Shown one piece after another: positions 1-11,118 of a stretch of 38,919 nt of DNA. The notes beneath the pieces are model-generated. The model had not been told where the DNA came from. It was given only the letters and a program-made list of their open reading frames with translations, and made no database searches. Positions within the stretch are counted from its first letter, which is position 1. Every line of letters begins with the position of its first letter. The DNA is from Nemertoderma westbladi. Taxonomy: Eukaryota > Xenacoelomorpha > Nemertodermatida > Nemertodermatidae. The DNA lies in assembly GCA_032718475.1 (NCBI GenBank), contig JAUCBJ010001822.1, forward strand, positions 1 to 38,919, read 5' to 3'. Both the position numbers and the translations under genes were made by a program.

Positions 1-224
1 ATCTATGAATAACTACGCAATAGAGACTGGATAGGCATACCGCTGCGATATTGCACACCAACTCATAAAATAAATAACACGTTCTTTTGGTTCACGGTCG
101 GTCCTATTGACATAAGTGAACATTATTACCGTACTGTGTATGTTTGTGTTTGTTCAGAGCGATATCTCGGTTATTTAAGAATCAATCGAAACGAAATTTG
201 TCTGTAGTAATGCCCGTATTTCAC

Positions 225-872
225 ATTTGAAGAATCTTCGATAGACGATATATATGCTGAAATAGGCCAAGATAAAAGTGAGAGAGAAGACTTCCAATGA
301 ATAAAACGACGTAAGTTTTGTCAAAAAGTAACATTTTTTATCTCAAATTCAAGTTACTATTGTTTACATTGTGTAATTTGACATAAAGTTTACATTGTGC
401 AATGTAAAATTCAAATTACAAATTTAGTAATTGAAATATAATGAATGGCCTACAGGGAACGATACATCTTGCAATCTTTGAACGCCTGTACAGTATCTCA
501 GCTGTTTCTAAACGATATTCATATATTGTTACATATTTGGAATCCTTGCAACTCAAGCTTTCTAATGATATGACTAATGTGAAGAATGGCCACGATACGG
601 AGGGTGCGATTTAACAAAGTATATAGAGAAATATGCAAAAAATTATTATTCAAATATCTAAAACAAAAAATAACTATTAAGTGGTGGCAAAAAAGTAGTC
701 TTTTTTTGTCGAGCGTTATTGATTGGCGAACGTAGCGAAACAAATAAAAATGTAAGACAAAAAATGTTACTTTTTGCCACCACTTACGTCGTTATATTTA
801 TTTTAAGTTTTCTATCTATTCTATTTCAGCATAAATATCGTCCATATCGTCCATCGAAGATTCTTCAATAAT
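225..872. repeat. Long foldback (inverted-repeat) element
   Basis: The stretch at about 226-342 recurs in reverse complement at about 745-872. Both arms carry the segment around gaagaatcttcgat, the segment atgctgaaatag, and then gacgtaag followed by caaaaagtaacatttttt. The space between them is AT-rich with no convincing gene. A tighter foldback at 679-785 forms part of the right arm. It is probably a non-autonomous foldback element; no transposase is visible. Bases 1-224 hold nothing I recognise. Confidence 0.6.
679..785. repeat. Foldback MITE with A6GTA/TACT5 arms
   Basis: Near-perfect terminal inverted repeats, aagtggtggcaaaaaagta at the left and tactttttgccaccactt at the right, enclose a centre containing gagcg...gtagcgaa. 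The same architecture (outer arm, A-rich tract plus GT, centre with CGAGCG-like and AGCGAG-like blocks) recurs at 1371-1502 and 11465-11573, and looser versions occur elsewhere in the window. No coding capacity. Confidence 0.65.
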
Positions 873-929
873 GAAGGGTATTACTACATATTTTTTTCAT
901 ATAAATAATCCGGTAATCATGAGGTTTTT

Positions 930-1220
930 GTTTCTAGAACAAATATTTGGACCATCATATAATAATAATATCAGCATGGTATTTTTTCCAAAAACTGTTC
1001 TAGAAAAAAAAAGTGTTCTAGAACAAAAATATTTAACAAAATAGACAAACTAACACGTGTTCTATAACATTATAAAAAAAGGTAGAAAAATCTAGCTAGA
1101 ATAAAAAAACAAAAAAAATGAATGTGTTCTAGAACAAAAATATTTATCAATATTGATAGCTAACACGTGTTCTTATATCATTTACAAAAAATTAGCAAAA
1201 ACTAGCTAGTATTAGAAATT
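930..1220. repeat. Palindrome-rich tandem repeat, copy 1
   Basis: Two tandem units of roughly 100 bp each carry the palindrome tgttctagaaca (near 1016 and 1129), then aacacgtgtt (near 1053 and 1163), then an agctag-type palindrome. A diverged two-unit array in the opposite orientation lies at 13275-13515. Nothing coding is seen between 873 and 1370. Confidence 0.6.
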
Positions 1221-1370
1221 ATCTATTTAATATATTATCTATTTAAATGCAATATTATTATTAATGTCATGGAAACATTACTTTATTTTTTAACATAAAA
1301 TGTGTTCTTTTTTTCAAACTTGTTAACGACTTTGACAAAAACAGTGACTCACAACAAATAATAAATATTT

Positions 1371-1664
1371 ATTACATGGGAAAAAAGTAGAACTTTTTTT
1401 TCATTATTCTCGAGGCATTTTATTTACCGAGCGACAGCGAGGTTTATAAAGGGTCGAGAGAATATTGAAAAAAGATGTTCTACGTTTTTTTTTCCATGTA
1501 ATACGTAATTTTATTCTTAAATTTGTACTTTTTGTTGCTAAATTCTGTAATAAAACATAGCGACATACTACAGTACAGTTGTGTTGCAAAATAAATTGAA
1601 CTGCAGTATTTTACTATATTGCTTCCATAGAGATACTGCGATTCAAATTATTGTACTCTTCAAC
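1371..1664. repeat. Left half of split dispersed repeat, with foldback MITE at 1371-1502
   Basis: Bases 1371-1502 form a foldback: attacatgggaaaaaagta at the left pairs with tttttttttccatgtaat at the right, and inner arms ttctcgag/ctcgagagaa enclose a centre with ccgagcgacagcgagg. From here to 1664 the sequence matches 11466-11738 almost base for base. The match breaks at 1664, where the 3.7-kb insertion begins, and resumes at 5413. Confidence 0.75.
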
Positions 1665-2189
1665 CATGGCCTACTATATATACGGCCTAACATGTTGTCG
1701 ATTTGGCCTTAAAAAAAGAGGCCAGTTTTTTTTACACTATTTTGATATTTCGATATGGGGAGAGTTCTATAAATTTTCATTTGCTGCAATTTGGTCAACG
1801 GACGTAATTGAAGTCTCTTCGTTAAGTAAGATACTAACTTTTATGGTAGCTAGTGTTTTAGATAGGTTTAGCTAGTAATTTCAACACTGATTCCGACAAC
1901 CTACTTCCCTCTATAAATATTTTGTAGTAGCTAGTTCGTATTACTATTTGTATAGAAAATGTTCCAGAACATGTTGTATACATGTAGAACAGAGTGTAAA
2001 AAAAACTGGTATATATAGTAGCTATTGTGTCCCATGAGTATCACACAGAAATACATATTAAATTAATTTTTTTTTAATAAATACATTGTCATTGTGCTAT
2101 ATTGCATTAACTCAAGCTTTTTAATAATTTATAATAGTATTTACTTTTTAGGAAATTTAAATTTAATTCTAGAACTATACTGTGAATGC

Positions 2190-2485
2190 AATTGAATTTA
2201 TGTATAATAAGTTTATCAATAATAATCTGACATAAATACATACAAATTTAAAAAAATAATAAAAAAATTCATCAAAAAAATTAAAAAAAAATATAATAAA
2301 AAAATATATGAAAAAATTAAATTAAAAAAATAATACAATAAAATTTATAACAAAAACTCTAAATTACAAAAATAAATATAATAAAAAAAATTCATAAAAT
2401 AAATATAATAAAAAAAATTCATGAAAAAATATAATAAAAAAATTAATAAAAAAAAAATTTAATAAAAAAAATATAGAAATATTAA
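2190..2485. repeat. A-rich low-complexity block
   Basis: Dense runs of A broken by aaattcat and aataataaaa motifs, with no coding potential. It mirrors a T-rich block at about 4890-5230 in the same composite insertion, so the two probably represent opposite sides of an inverted structure. Confidence 0.8.
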
Positions 2486-2493
2486 AAAAAAAC

Positions 2494-2920
2494 ATGCACG
2501 ACACCGCGCTGTGCAATGACACCATCTACCGCGCCCTCCAATCCGCTGAGGTACCCGCAACCCTTGAACCAGTCGGGCTCAGCAATGACAACGGCCTAAA
2601 GCGCCCCGATGGAGCCACTCTGCTCCCTTGGTCAAACGGCAAAGCCCTCGTGTGGGACTTTACATGCACCCATCGCCTTGCCGCCTCATACTCAAATGCC
2701 GCATATTTAGATGGCTCAACAGTCGCTGAATTGGCAGAAGGGCGGAAACTTGATACTTGATAAGTATTGGAACTTTGCCAAAGACTACTTAGTCCAGCCT
2801 GTCGCTGTGTCATTCCTTTGTCAATTAGGCCACTGCTTGGAGAAGGTCAGCGGCAACAAGAGGTCTACGCAATTCCTGCTTCAACGCCTTGGGATCAAGC
2901 TGGGAATGCCTCCTGCATAA
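2494..2920 (+). pseudogene. Non-LTR retrotransposon 3' fragment, endonuclease-like C-terminus
   Basis: This 427-bp stretch is strikingly GC-rich inside an A-rich block. Its first frame (about 88 residues) contains LKRPDGATLLPW and then ALVWDFT. A second frame, entered by a frameshift near 2740, carries KYWNFAKDYLVQPVAVSF and FLLQRLGIKLG. The order RPDG, PW, VWD.T, F.PVAVE-like, QRL resembles the C-terminal region seen after reverse transcriptase in some invertebrate non-LTR elements. The RPD...D spacing could be a restriction-like endonuclease core, but that is inference. The reverse transcriptase is absent, the reading frame is broken, and a run of 21 C follows at 2992-3012. It is a dead fragment. 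Confidence 0.6.
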
Positions 2921-2991
2921 AGGAGTCATTCAACCTCCCCGAGAACCGCTGCTACCGGGAGACCAACATGGCACTGGCACCTTAATCCTAT

Positions 2992-3012
2992 CCCCCCCCC
3001 CCCCCCCCCCCC
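2992..3012. repeat. Homopolymer (C)21
   Basis: An uninterrupted run of 21 C directly follows the GC-rich non-LTR fragment. Similar long C or G runs occur at 6624-6645, 11105-11118, 23435-23448 and 36915-36939. Confidence 0.95.
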
Positions 3013-3177
3013 TCCATTATTTTAATTTTAAATTTCTTTACCCTATTCTATACAATTTAATTAATTCGAAACAAATATTCAAATTATGTAGTACATTTAG
3101 TGTTTATATTATTTGTTAATAATGTTTTACCCATCGTGCTTGTTTTGTGGTTGATGTATTAGCCATCAAATATATAA

Positions 3178-3480
3178 AAAAAAGTAAAAAAATATAAAAA
3201 ATAAATAAAAATATATATGATAAAAAAATTCACAAAAAAAAATTTAAAAAAATTTTGCAAAAAAATTTCACTTGTAAAAAAAATACTGCTTGTTGGTGGC
3301 TCATCAGTATCAATCCATAGAAATGTATATCATCTTACCAGCCCATCAGTATCACTTCCAATTATCCCTTGGCCCATCGATATCAAATTACTTTGACACT
3401 TTTATCTCAGTCATTCATGGACGGATTTGGTTGAAACTTTGTACGATGACTCTGGGTGATGGTGTTCAAGTAAAGGAATA
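3178..3480. repeat. Inverted repeat, left arm
   Basis: This arm is the reverse complement of 4590-4890 with scattered differences. It starts A-rich, passes through actgcttgttggtggctcat and continues to gtacgatgactctggg near 3450. Short open frames in both arms look alike only because of the duplication; I see no gene. The right arm continues into a partly duplicated unit at 4440-4590. Bases 3481-3690 are AT-rich with gtacagtacagtacc-type short repeats. Confidence 0.75.
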
Positions 3481-3689
3481 ACCGGATTTCCGAATTTCGA
3501 TGTCTGACAACATACTGTAAGTTTGTCAGTCCCTAATAGTTTGGAGTATTGACAGTCTTCACGTCTTGGGTGCTTGATATTGAGATATTTTATTACATTA
3601 CGGTACAGTACAGTACCGCAGTACAGCAGTAGGCTCTATTATAATATCAAACTATACACTACCAATACTGTACACTACATAAATATTTC

Positions 3690-4320
3690 GTTTATTATTT
3701 TGGTTAGAAAAGCATGCCTCTGTAACTTGTTTCTTTCTTTCCAAGACCAGGATACTGTCTTTATCCAAATGTGGTGACAATGTATGTATTTTGCTTTCTT
3801 GGCGGTCGTTTTTGGTTTCTCAATCCGCTTGATTTCATCCCCATATGCATTCCCCTGTTCGTAGCGTATCACTGCCGTAGCTGCTCCTTCCAGATCAATG
3901 GCCTTTGTTACCCGTTTGTACCGGCTCTCTCAATAAACTCGCCGAAGGTCATCATGTACACTACCAGCTTCTTCGCATTGTACCAACTAGAACGTAGCTG
4001 AGTAACCTATTTGCCGGATTCTGCTCTGGCTCCTGATTGATGGAATGTAGTGGTGCCTCGTTGATTTCTTTCGCCAACTGGCTGAATATTTCCTCACCCC
4101 ACGATTCGTTTCCCTCGTCCTCGGTTATTGTTTCCTCTCCCTTTGGATCAATTTTACTGATCGGTGGAAGTGAAAGAGGAAGTGCAGTCCATGCTGCCAC
4201 AACTCTTGCTTTCGAAAGCGTGGCATTCCACGCCTCTCGAGAGCAAGTCTGCTGGATTGTCATCCGTTGGGAAATGGTGCCACTTATCCAAGTTACTCTT
4301 GGTAACAAACATCGTTTATT
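3690..4320 (-). pseudogene. BEL/Pao pol fragment (RNase H end to integrase N-terminus)
   Basis: Read on the minus strand from about 4315, one frame gives WHHFPTDDNPADLLSRG, the hallmark end of the BEL/Pao RNase H region. Later, in a different frame, comes the stretch with YEQGNAYGDEIKRIEKP, which fits the segment just before the integrase zinc-binding region in that group. Frame changes and stops between them, and the lack of the reverse transcriptase and integrase core, show a decayed fragment. It lies between the two arms of an inverted repeat inside the 1665-5405 insertion. It is in the opposite orientation to the BEL/Pao element at 14-18 kb and covers a different part of pol, so the two cannot be directly compared. 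Confidence 0.65.
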
Positions 4321-4589
4321 GTTTTGGTTAGAAAAGTCCGCCTTTATTTTTATATACCCTGATACCAGTATATCAGCCTAACATACAAATCCCTTCGAGA
4401 CTGATAGTATATAGTTTAACGTACTGAATCTGCCAGCACTCTGCCAATGAGAGTGACACCATCGCCCAGAGTCATCTTACAAAAAGTTTCAACGAAATCC
4501 GTCCATGAACAACTAAGATCGAAGTGTCTGATTAATTCGACAGAAACGGACAAAAGAACAGACAGACATACAGACAGACATCGAACTTC

Positions 4590-4890
4590 GAAAATCCCGT
4601 TATTTCTTGACCACCCAGCATCATCGTACAAAGTTTCAACCAAATTCGTCCATGAATGACTGAGATAAAAGCGTCAAAGTAATTTGATATCGATGGGCCA
4701 CGGGGAAATTGGAAGTGATACTGAAGGGCTGGTAAGATGATATACATTTCTATGGATTGACACTGATGAGCCACCAACAAGCAGTATTTTTTTTACAAGT
4801 GAAATTTTTTTGCAACATTTTTTTTTTTTTGCAAATTTTGCAATAAATTTTTTTTTGCAACAATTTTTTTTGTGAATTTTTTTTATCATA
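4590..4890. repeat. Inverted repeat, right arm
   Basis: Reverse-complement partner of 3178-3480, from catcatcgtacaaagtttca to acaagtgaaatttttttgca. The preceding 4440-4590 contains a related unit (aaagtttcaacgaaatccgt) and a cagacagacat-type simple repeat near 4560-4585. A T-rich block (4890-5230) follows. Confidence 0.75.
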
Positions 4891-5412
4891 TATATTATTT
4901 TTTTTATATTTTTTTATTTTTTTTTATATTTTTTTTAATTTTTTTATATTGTATATTTTTGAATTTTTTTTTATTTTTTTTATATTTATTTTTATTATAT
5001 ATATATTTTTTTTTTTATATTTCTATATTTTATTATTAAATTTTTTTTTTTATTAATTTTTTTATTATATTTTTTTTATTATATTTATTTTTGTAAGAAT
5101 TTTTTTTATGAATTTTATTGTATTATTTTTTTTTAATTTATTTTTTACATATTTTTTTATTATATATTTTTTTAATTTTTTTGATGAATTTTTTTAAATT
5201 TTTATGTATTTATTTAAAAAAATTTATTAATCAATTCTTTTTATCAATTTATCAATTATTTAATTGTTTTTATTGTTTGTTCATATCTGTATAATATCAT
5301 TTATGTATGACTATAATTAAAGTACTGATAATGTAATTTATTAAAAAAAAAATTATTTAATATGTATTTCTGTGTGATACTCAAGGGCCACCATAGTAGG
5401 CCATGCTTCAAC

Positions 5413-5840
5413 TCTCGATGTTGCCTTCTTACTCAATGTTAAAATAATTTAGTGTTCTCAAATATTTATTACGTAACTAGAGAGTCGCTTAACTACATAA
5501 ACCAATATTGGATATTGAGTTCCGTTTTGGTGTACGCAGCGCAGACACTAAATTTGCAATAACTTTTGAGTGAGTGAATGGATTTTGCTCAAATTACTTG
5601 CAAACCTTTTCTACGTCACCTTAGCCTTAGGCTCTTTCACCACATGTAATAAAATTAAAAAAATCCCACCAAAAATATTTTACTTTACTTTTTTCGACGG
5701 AAAAAAAAGTAAAATCAATGCATTCCATTTGGCATTCCTATATGCCTTTTTTCCGTAGGGAAAAAAGTGAAACTTTTTCTCCCGATTTTGGGGTATATTC
5801 GAGCGAAAAAGTGACAATTTAAAGAATAAAAATTTATATT
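5413..5840. repeat. Right half of split dispersed repeat
   Basis: It matches 11739-12112, sharing for example the stretch ttgcaataacttttgagtg and the tract cccgattttggggtatattc. It includes A/T-tract hairpins at about 5676-5815 built from tttactttttt and aaaaaaaagtaaa. With 1371-1664 it makes one copy of the repeat, split by the 3.7-kb insertion. Confidence 0.75.
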
Positions 5841-6623
5841 CATTCACTTTGGTTTCCTCTTCCTATTAATTAAACATTATTATAATAATTCAGGTACCTA
5901 AAATAATTACTGAAATATAAATTCATCAATATCTTAAAAACAACATTAACACTATTTTAGAATAAAAACACTGCTTTTTTATGAATTATTTAAATAATAA
6001 CTATTTCTTTTACAAAAAGAAAGTACAATTTTTTTGTCCGACTTTTTTATCCGCATTTTCGAGGAACAGTAGAATGTTCACATTTTTTCCGAGGCGTGTA
6101 TGTGACGGGATTGAACTCAATGATCCCGACCGGGTTAGGTTGTACGCGTCACTTCGCTGCTGGGCTTCTGAACTAATATCTTTGGCCGAAGGCCGTCGGG
6201 AAAATAACAGAGTTTGTGTTTCTCGGTGTTAATGTTCCAATGATAATAGCACAGTATGTATAACAAATAATAGTAGAAATTGCAATACAGAATGATAACA
6301 GCAGTGTATGAAATGACGGTCGAAACTATTGCCGGTCCCTAACTGTGTGATTAATGAACTGACCGGTAAATCAGTAATCAGAGTAGCTATATGACTGATA
6401 CACATGTACATATTGGTTTCACCCCTACGCTACTGTGGCCTCTGCTACCTAATGGATGCTCTGCTGTTCTTCCCCCACGTGCTCCCCTGCCCGCTAATTG
6501 GCTTATATAGTAATTGTCACTTTGGCACTCCCTGTAGGTGTTACCCCCTGCCACTAGCCTCGACTAGCTGGGTTCTCCCTCTGAGGTTGTTCGACCTCTC
6601 TCTGTGGCTTAGGGCATTTGTCG
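5841..6623. other. Non-coding, with a degenerate foldback near 5985-6200
   Basis: AT-rich sequence. Around 6010-6200 it carries aaaaagaaagtacaatttttttgtcc, atccgcattttcgagga and ggccgaaggccg, motifs shared with the foldback family at 7810, 10855 and 34850. Short open frames here have no recognisable protein similarity. I see no gene. Confidence 0.5.
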
Positions 6624-6645
6624 CCCCCCCCCCCCCCCCCCCCCC
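6624..6645. repeat. Homopolymer (C)22
   Basis: An uninterrupted run of 22 C. Proline-rich short frames that cross it are artefacts of the run. Confidence 0.95.
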
Positions 6646-7699
6646 AACCCCCCGAGTTGGTTATGAGGCGAGATTATAACGAACCTGTCTTTAGACTGGG
6701 TAGTTTTTGTCTAAAGCTGAGGCCGGCAAAAACACGATGGATATATTTACCTATATCACTATATATGTCACTATATCACTCACTATGTATGTTCACCAAA
6801 TGGCTTGAAACCACTTGCATGCATTGTAAAATTGTAAACGCAAGTATTTATCAATTGTTGTCTAGTTGTTGAATAAAAAAGTTGGGAACGATTCGAAGTG
6901 CGATATTCGAAATATTTGCATATTTTCAACATTATTGAACGCGAAATTAAATACCCACAACTCCCTTGCTTGAAATGTTTTTCAGGTGATTGATATTTAG
7001 CAATTATTATGAGGTTACTTACTACTGAAATCTGACAGAATGCCAAACGTATTATTATAGTTCTATCTCTATTCAGCCAGTTAGTGTAATGTCAAGCAGT
7101 ACATCATTTATATATCGTATGTATCTATAGGGCCTAATTGTCATCGTTATAATACTGTCATCAACTCAGGCTAAGCCTCAATTGTAATGTAAAGGCTTAG
7201 TAGGTTTTGTATATCTGGGACGTTTACAACAGCTGTCGATTAAACTAACAAAACCAGAAAACTGAACCAGGGTGCCAGCCGGGTACCAACGGCTGTTGGG
7301 TAGACTTAAGTGGAAGATTTCACAAACTTTCATAGGAGGCTTTGTACATGTACATTATATTGGTTGCTCCGATGTTTTTATTAGGCTAACTGAGAATGTA
7401 TTAGGTATAAATAATTAAGTGTTCTTTATTTTATTTATCTAATACAGAAAGACCCCTCTGCAGAATAAACTGCTCTTTTGGGCCGTTTCTCAGGTTGCGG
7501 ATATGGATAACATTTCACACATCGCGTAGTAATTGTGATTATTATTTGTTTGCCTAGGCGAATGTGTATTACATTAGATGGGAGGCAGTTTTTTGGTTGA
7601 TGCAAGTCATTCTTGGTTTGCATCTTCCAATCCCATCTGTTTCTTGGAGTCTGTGTAAGACAGGTTCGTTTAAAGCCATCTTGATGGCGTTCTAGTTAT
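6646..7699. other. Non-coding stretch
   Basis: Mixed-composition sequence with no frame I would defend and no recognised RNA gene. Bases 7600-7700 lead into a dispersed repeat. Confidence 0.5.
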
Positions 7700-7935
7700 T
7701 GGTAACCTCGCATCGCCAACTATATTGGTAAAATGCCACTGGCCCCATTTTAGGGTGGGTAGTGAAGGGAATTGAATCCGCTTACAGAGTAGCCGGGAAT
7801 TAATGCACATTCTACTATTTCGAGGAAAAATTCGGATTAAAAAGAGGACAAAGAAAATGATTTCTTTTTGTAGAAGATGTTGTTTTCTTTTAAAAATTCA
7901 CTTTTACTCCGCAAAAATGCGGATAAAACTACTTT
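7700..7935. repeat. Dispersed repeat plus foldback, inverted relative to 10855-11012
   Basis: Bases 7703-7795 match the reverse complement of 10928-11012, sharing gccaactata, the block around gccccattttagggtgggta and gaattgaatccgct. The next 140 bp contain tccgcaaaaatgcgga, a hairpin with a four-A loop, and aaaaattcacttttac. The same two modules, repeat plus TCCGCA hairpin, occur together and inverted at 10855-11012, so they probably move as one unit. Confidence 0.6.
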
Positions 7936-9000
7936 TTGCCCAAAGTCAACCCACATTTAGAATAATACTAATATTAATTATGAATATTTTAAATACAATT
8001 ATTGAAGTTGAAGGTACAATGGAGCACACCAGTAGTGTTAAACAAGCACGATCAGGAGATAGTTCTTACAAAAAGTTCTTAAAATGTTTTACTATTATTT
8101 TCTATACGGCTCCTACAAATCGCTTGCTCCTTACTCTGTTGATCGCTCAACAGAGAGCTAACTGTTCGAATCTATGAGCCACGCGGGAATAACTAAAACA
8201 ATAAACCCGAATCGGTTCCCTAAGCTACTTAAAACGAGTGCGGGTGGCCTATCACTCGGAGTTCACTTATCGCAAAATACTGGGATTCACTGGGTAGAAC
8301 ACATTAATGTGAGAATATTTTAATAATTTACAGGGACAGATCTGTTTAATTTCCTATGTCGAAACTTGGCCTTCAGCTGGCTTTGGACCAGCAAACTTAC
8401 TACTGCTGTACTGTATACTGGACACTGCTGTCAGCCTGTAGCCCCGCTATTTTCAAATAACCGCCTAGCATGAATAGTCTATGGTATACTAAACAATCAC
8501 TTAAACTACTCTCCGCTATGCTGCGTACAAATTCTTATTTTATTTTATCACTAAATTAATTGCAGTCAAAAATACGAATTTGCGTACTAATTACTAGATA
8601 TTCCAGAATACGTACTTCTAATTTATTACGCACTGGGTTATACTAGCAACAGCCTAAATACTGTATTATTTTGACCTAATTTGCAATTAATAAGCATAAA
8701 CTAAGAAATGGAAATCAATCAAGGGAAACAGTGCCTATCTAAGCATTCACATTTAAGAATCAGGCACTCTTTAGCAACACAACACAAATAGCGTAGCAAT
8801 AAACTAGTAGTACAGCAGATAGCGCTAACTACACCAGTCAGCTAGTGCACTAAATACCCGTACGTTAGTACATCAGTATACCAGTATTAGTCATTCAGAC
8901 AAACAACCAGTCAGTCAGTCAGTGTAAGAACCACAGGCCACCCAAAGCCACACATAGGACTCCTAACTAAACCCAAATTCTGCCCCCTAATACCACAAAG
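7936..9000. other. Non-coding stretch with a perfect 9-bp hairpin near 8134
   Basis: No gene seen. At 8134-8155, ctctgttga and tcaacagag form a perfect hairpin around tcgc, followed closely by gttcgaatc, which resembles a tRNA B box. This could be a decayed tRNA-derived SINE, but no full cloverleaf can be drawn. Short tandem cagt repeats occur near 8915-8935. Confidence 0.4.
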
Positions 9001-9180
9001 TAGAGACGAAAATTTGGATCGTCAGCCCGCTAATACTGTAACAGCGGCTGGTCCCCGGTCCTCAACTGACTAGCCCCGACCGCGACAGTGGCCCCCCGCC
9101 AGCGTCGCCCCGCCTTGGATCCTCTGCACTCCCTTCCGTCGCTTCCCCCCGGTGCGCCCGCCGCGGCTACCGGTACCTTA
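9001..9180. other. Local GC- and CpG-rich island
   Basis: About 180 bp that is strongly GC-rich against an AT-rich background, with CpG-containing stretches (ccccgaccgcgacag, cgcccgccgcggc). I see no reading frame or RNA. It could be a regulatory island or part of an unrecognised insertion. Confidence 0.4.
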
Positions 9181-10469
9181 GCCCTCCATTAGAACAAATA
9201 GCTACCGTATCGGCGCATGCATTCGCAAAACAGTCTGACAGTCTAAAGAAATCCCGTAGGATTATCGCATCTCAATCACATAAAAATCAGTAATTAAAAT
9301 GTAGAAATCATAGTTCGAGATTGTAATTAGCAGTAATCATTAATAATTGGGAAAGAACAGCAAATAATTCAAGGCAGAAATTACAAAAGCAGAATATACA
9401 AAAATTGCAAAGAATTACGAATTATACAGAAATATTGCAAAAATGCAGGGAAATTAAGATTAAGAGATTACAGGGTTAAGATAGCACATACCGGAAGCAC
9501 AGCCAATTTATAGGTGATGCAACAGGGATGACGCAATAATCGTCTCATTGGCTCAGCAGCCCACGCCACCATTAGACCAACCTGGAACAGCTGGGCCAAT
9601 AAGGAAGCCGGATTGTGAACCTCGGGGCTTCCAAATCGCAAATTATTACCATATATGGTAATGAATTGCGTCCCTGGCTGCTGGCCCTAACATTAATTTC
9701 GCAATTTTTAAAGTACATTAAGCACAATCTAATATAAAGCCAATTCAAAGACAAATATAACTGTCCCGAAATAACATAGGGTAGTTACGATTTCCAGACT
9801 TAAAATAAACGCGATGGTTTGTTGTTACCGCGTATGTGTTTGATAGCATTTGGGAGAGTGATTTATATAAGGGGTTAAGTAAAAATACTTCCTGATTCAT
9901 TTATTCAATTAAGGGTATAGCATACATACATGTTTAGGCCTATTTACTGACACCATGACAGACATACACAGCAGAAATCAACGTAGTCATAAGCAAGTTA
10001 AAAATAATAATAATAACATAAACCGGTACCCACTTCATATCAGAATGACTGTAATCGGATAATTACTTACGTCATACTAAAAATAACTTAAAAGAAGAGC
10101 GAGATTCAAAAACAAACGCTTTCTTATATAACAAAATACACAATGAAATAATATTTTGTACAATAACGGAAATTAATGCAAATAGACGATTAATTCGATT
10201 AATACCAATAAACAGCAAGCTTGTATCAAGGTTTTATAGGAAACTTGCTACCGTAATATTATTTATTTATATTTTATTACAAAATTACGTACATAGGGCT
10301 ACATGCTATACAAAATGAATAAGATCTATGAATGTGGATATTTTATGTTCCCTATCTAATTATGGCTGTACGTCATTATGGCTTATCTAAATATTCTATA
10401 CTGTATGTATAATGGGCTGATAATAGTACACAGCGCCATATATCGTAACAAGTAGCTACCATTTAAACT
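9181..10469. other. Non-coding AT-rich stretch
   Basis: No recognisable gene, RNA or transposon terminus. Contains short microsatellite-like aataataataa near 10005. Confidence 0.5.
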
Positions 10470-10790
10470 TTCTTTAAAATATTCCCTTTTGAAGTAGAAG
10501 TAACAGAGTTATCACAAATTTTATGCAATTCAGCACCATTGTGTAATTAAATAATATAGCTACTATTAATTAGCTACTGTGTTATTGAAGGTGATATTCC
10601 ATAACATTAATTAATAAAATAATCTTACCAAAAATTTGATTAAACTAGCTACATGTTCAAAAGATCCTAGAACTAAACATTTTAATGCTAAATTTATTAA
10701 TAATTACCATCGTAATTACTGTTCTAGAATAAATAATGCGAAATCAACAGAAAAATCTTTTAGATCGTTGATTGGATAAATATTTTATTA
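10470..10790. repeat. Dispersed repeat carrying an empty TTAA target
   Basis: It matches 34995-35230 and then, without interruption, 36068-36170. Shared tracts include tttctttaaaatattc, aaaagatcct and gctaaatttattaat. Here acattttaatgcta is continuous, whereas the other copy has an 837-bp insertion at that TTAA. It is therefore the unoccupied version of the piggyBac-like site. Confidence 0.75.
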
Positions 10791-10844
10791 CCACATTTTG
10801 GGAATTTTGATTGGATAATTATTGATTATATGATAATATTGATT

Positions 10845-11012
10845 ATATCATATGCAGACAAAAAAGTCTTTCATGTCCGCATTTTTGCGGATAAAAAGGT
10901 GAATTTTTAAAAGGATAATTATTTATTACATTGTTAGCGGATCCAATTCGCTACACCACCCAGTGGAAAATGGGGAAAGTGGCTTTTTACCAATTATAGT
11001 TGGCTAGGTGAC
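10845..11012. repeat. Foldback plus dispersed repeat, inverted copy of 7700-7935
   Basis: Contains tccgcatttttgcgga, an A/T-loop hairpin, beside aaaaaggtgaatttttaaaa. It then continues as the reverse complement of 7703-7795. No coding content. Confidence 0.6.
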
Positions 11013-11104
11013 ATTACCAATATAATGTCACCTAACAAACAATGAAGGCAATATACTTTGCCAGCCACAAGGAGAGATGAGAGGCTACAAGTCATCTCGG
11101 GGGA

Positions 11105-11118
11105 GGGGGGGGGGGGGG
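11105..11118. repeat. Homopolymer (G)14
   Basis: Run of 14 G preceded by ggga. The following 11119-11464 is non-coding with no recognised features. Confidence 0.95.

Larger units (their letters stand above)
1665..5405. mobile_element. Composite TIR-bounded insertion (3.7 kb)
   Basis: The insertion begins catggcctactat and ends with the reverse complement atagtaggccatg. It is flanked by the direct repeat cttcaac (1658-1664 and 5406-5412), so the target-site duplication is 7 bp, or 8 bp with one mismatch. The uninterrupted site exists at about 11738. A second inverted pair lies inside (about 2012-2090 and 5335-5390), then A-rich and T-rich blocks, then another inverted pair (3178-3480 and 4590-4890). 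Fragments of a non-LTR element and a BEL/Pao element sit within. No transposase is visible. The 7-8 bp duplication would suit a hAT-like mechanism, but I cannot assign a superfamily. Confidence 0.7.

Noticed and set aside
2526-2813. 95-codon minus-strand frame opposite the non-LTR fragment
   Set aside because: It is the shadow of the plus-strand RPDG...VWD coding sequence.
4447-4889. Several short frames on both strands in the inverted repeat
   Set aside because: They recur in both arms because of the duplication and lack any domain signature.
7803-8177. 124-codon plus-strand frame
   Set aside because: Its first half lies in a foldback repeat and the sequence has no recognisable domain.
8109-8178. 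Possible tRNA or tRNA-derived SINE
   Set aside because: There is a hairpin and a B-box-like gttcgaatc, but the D- and T-arms do not fold, and no second copy was seen.
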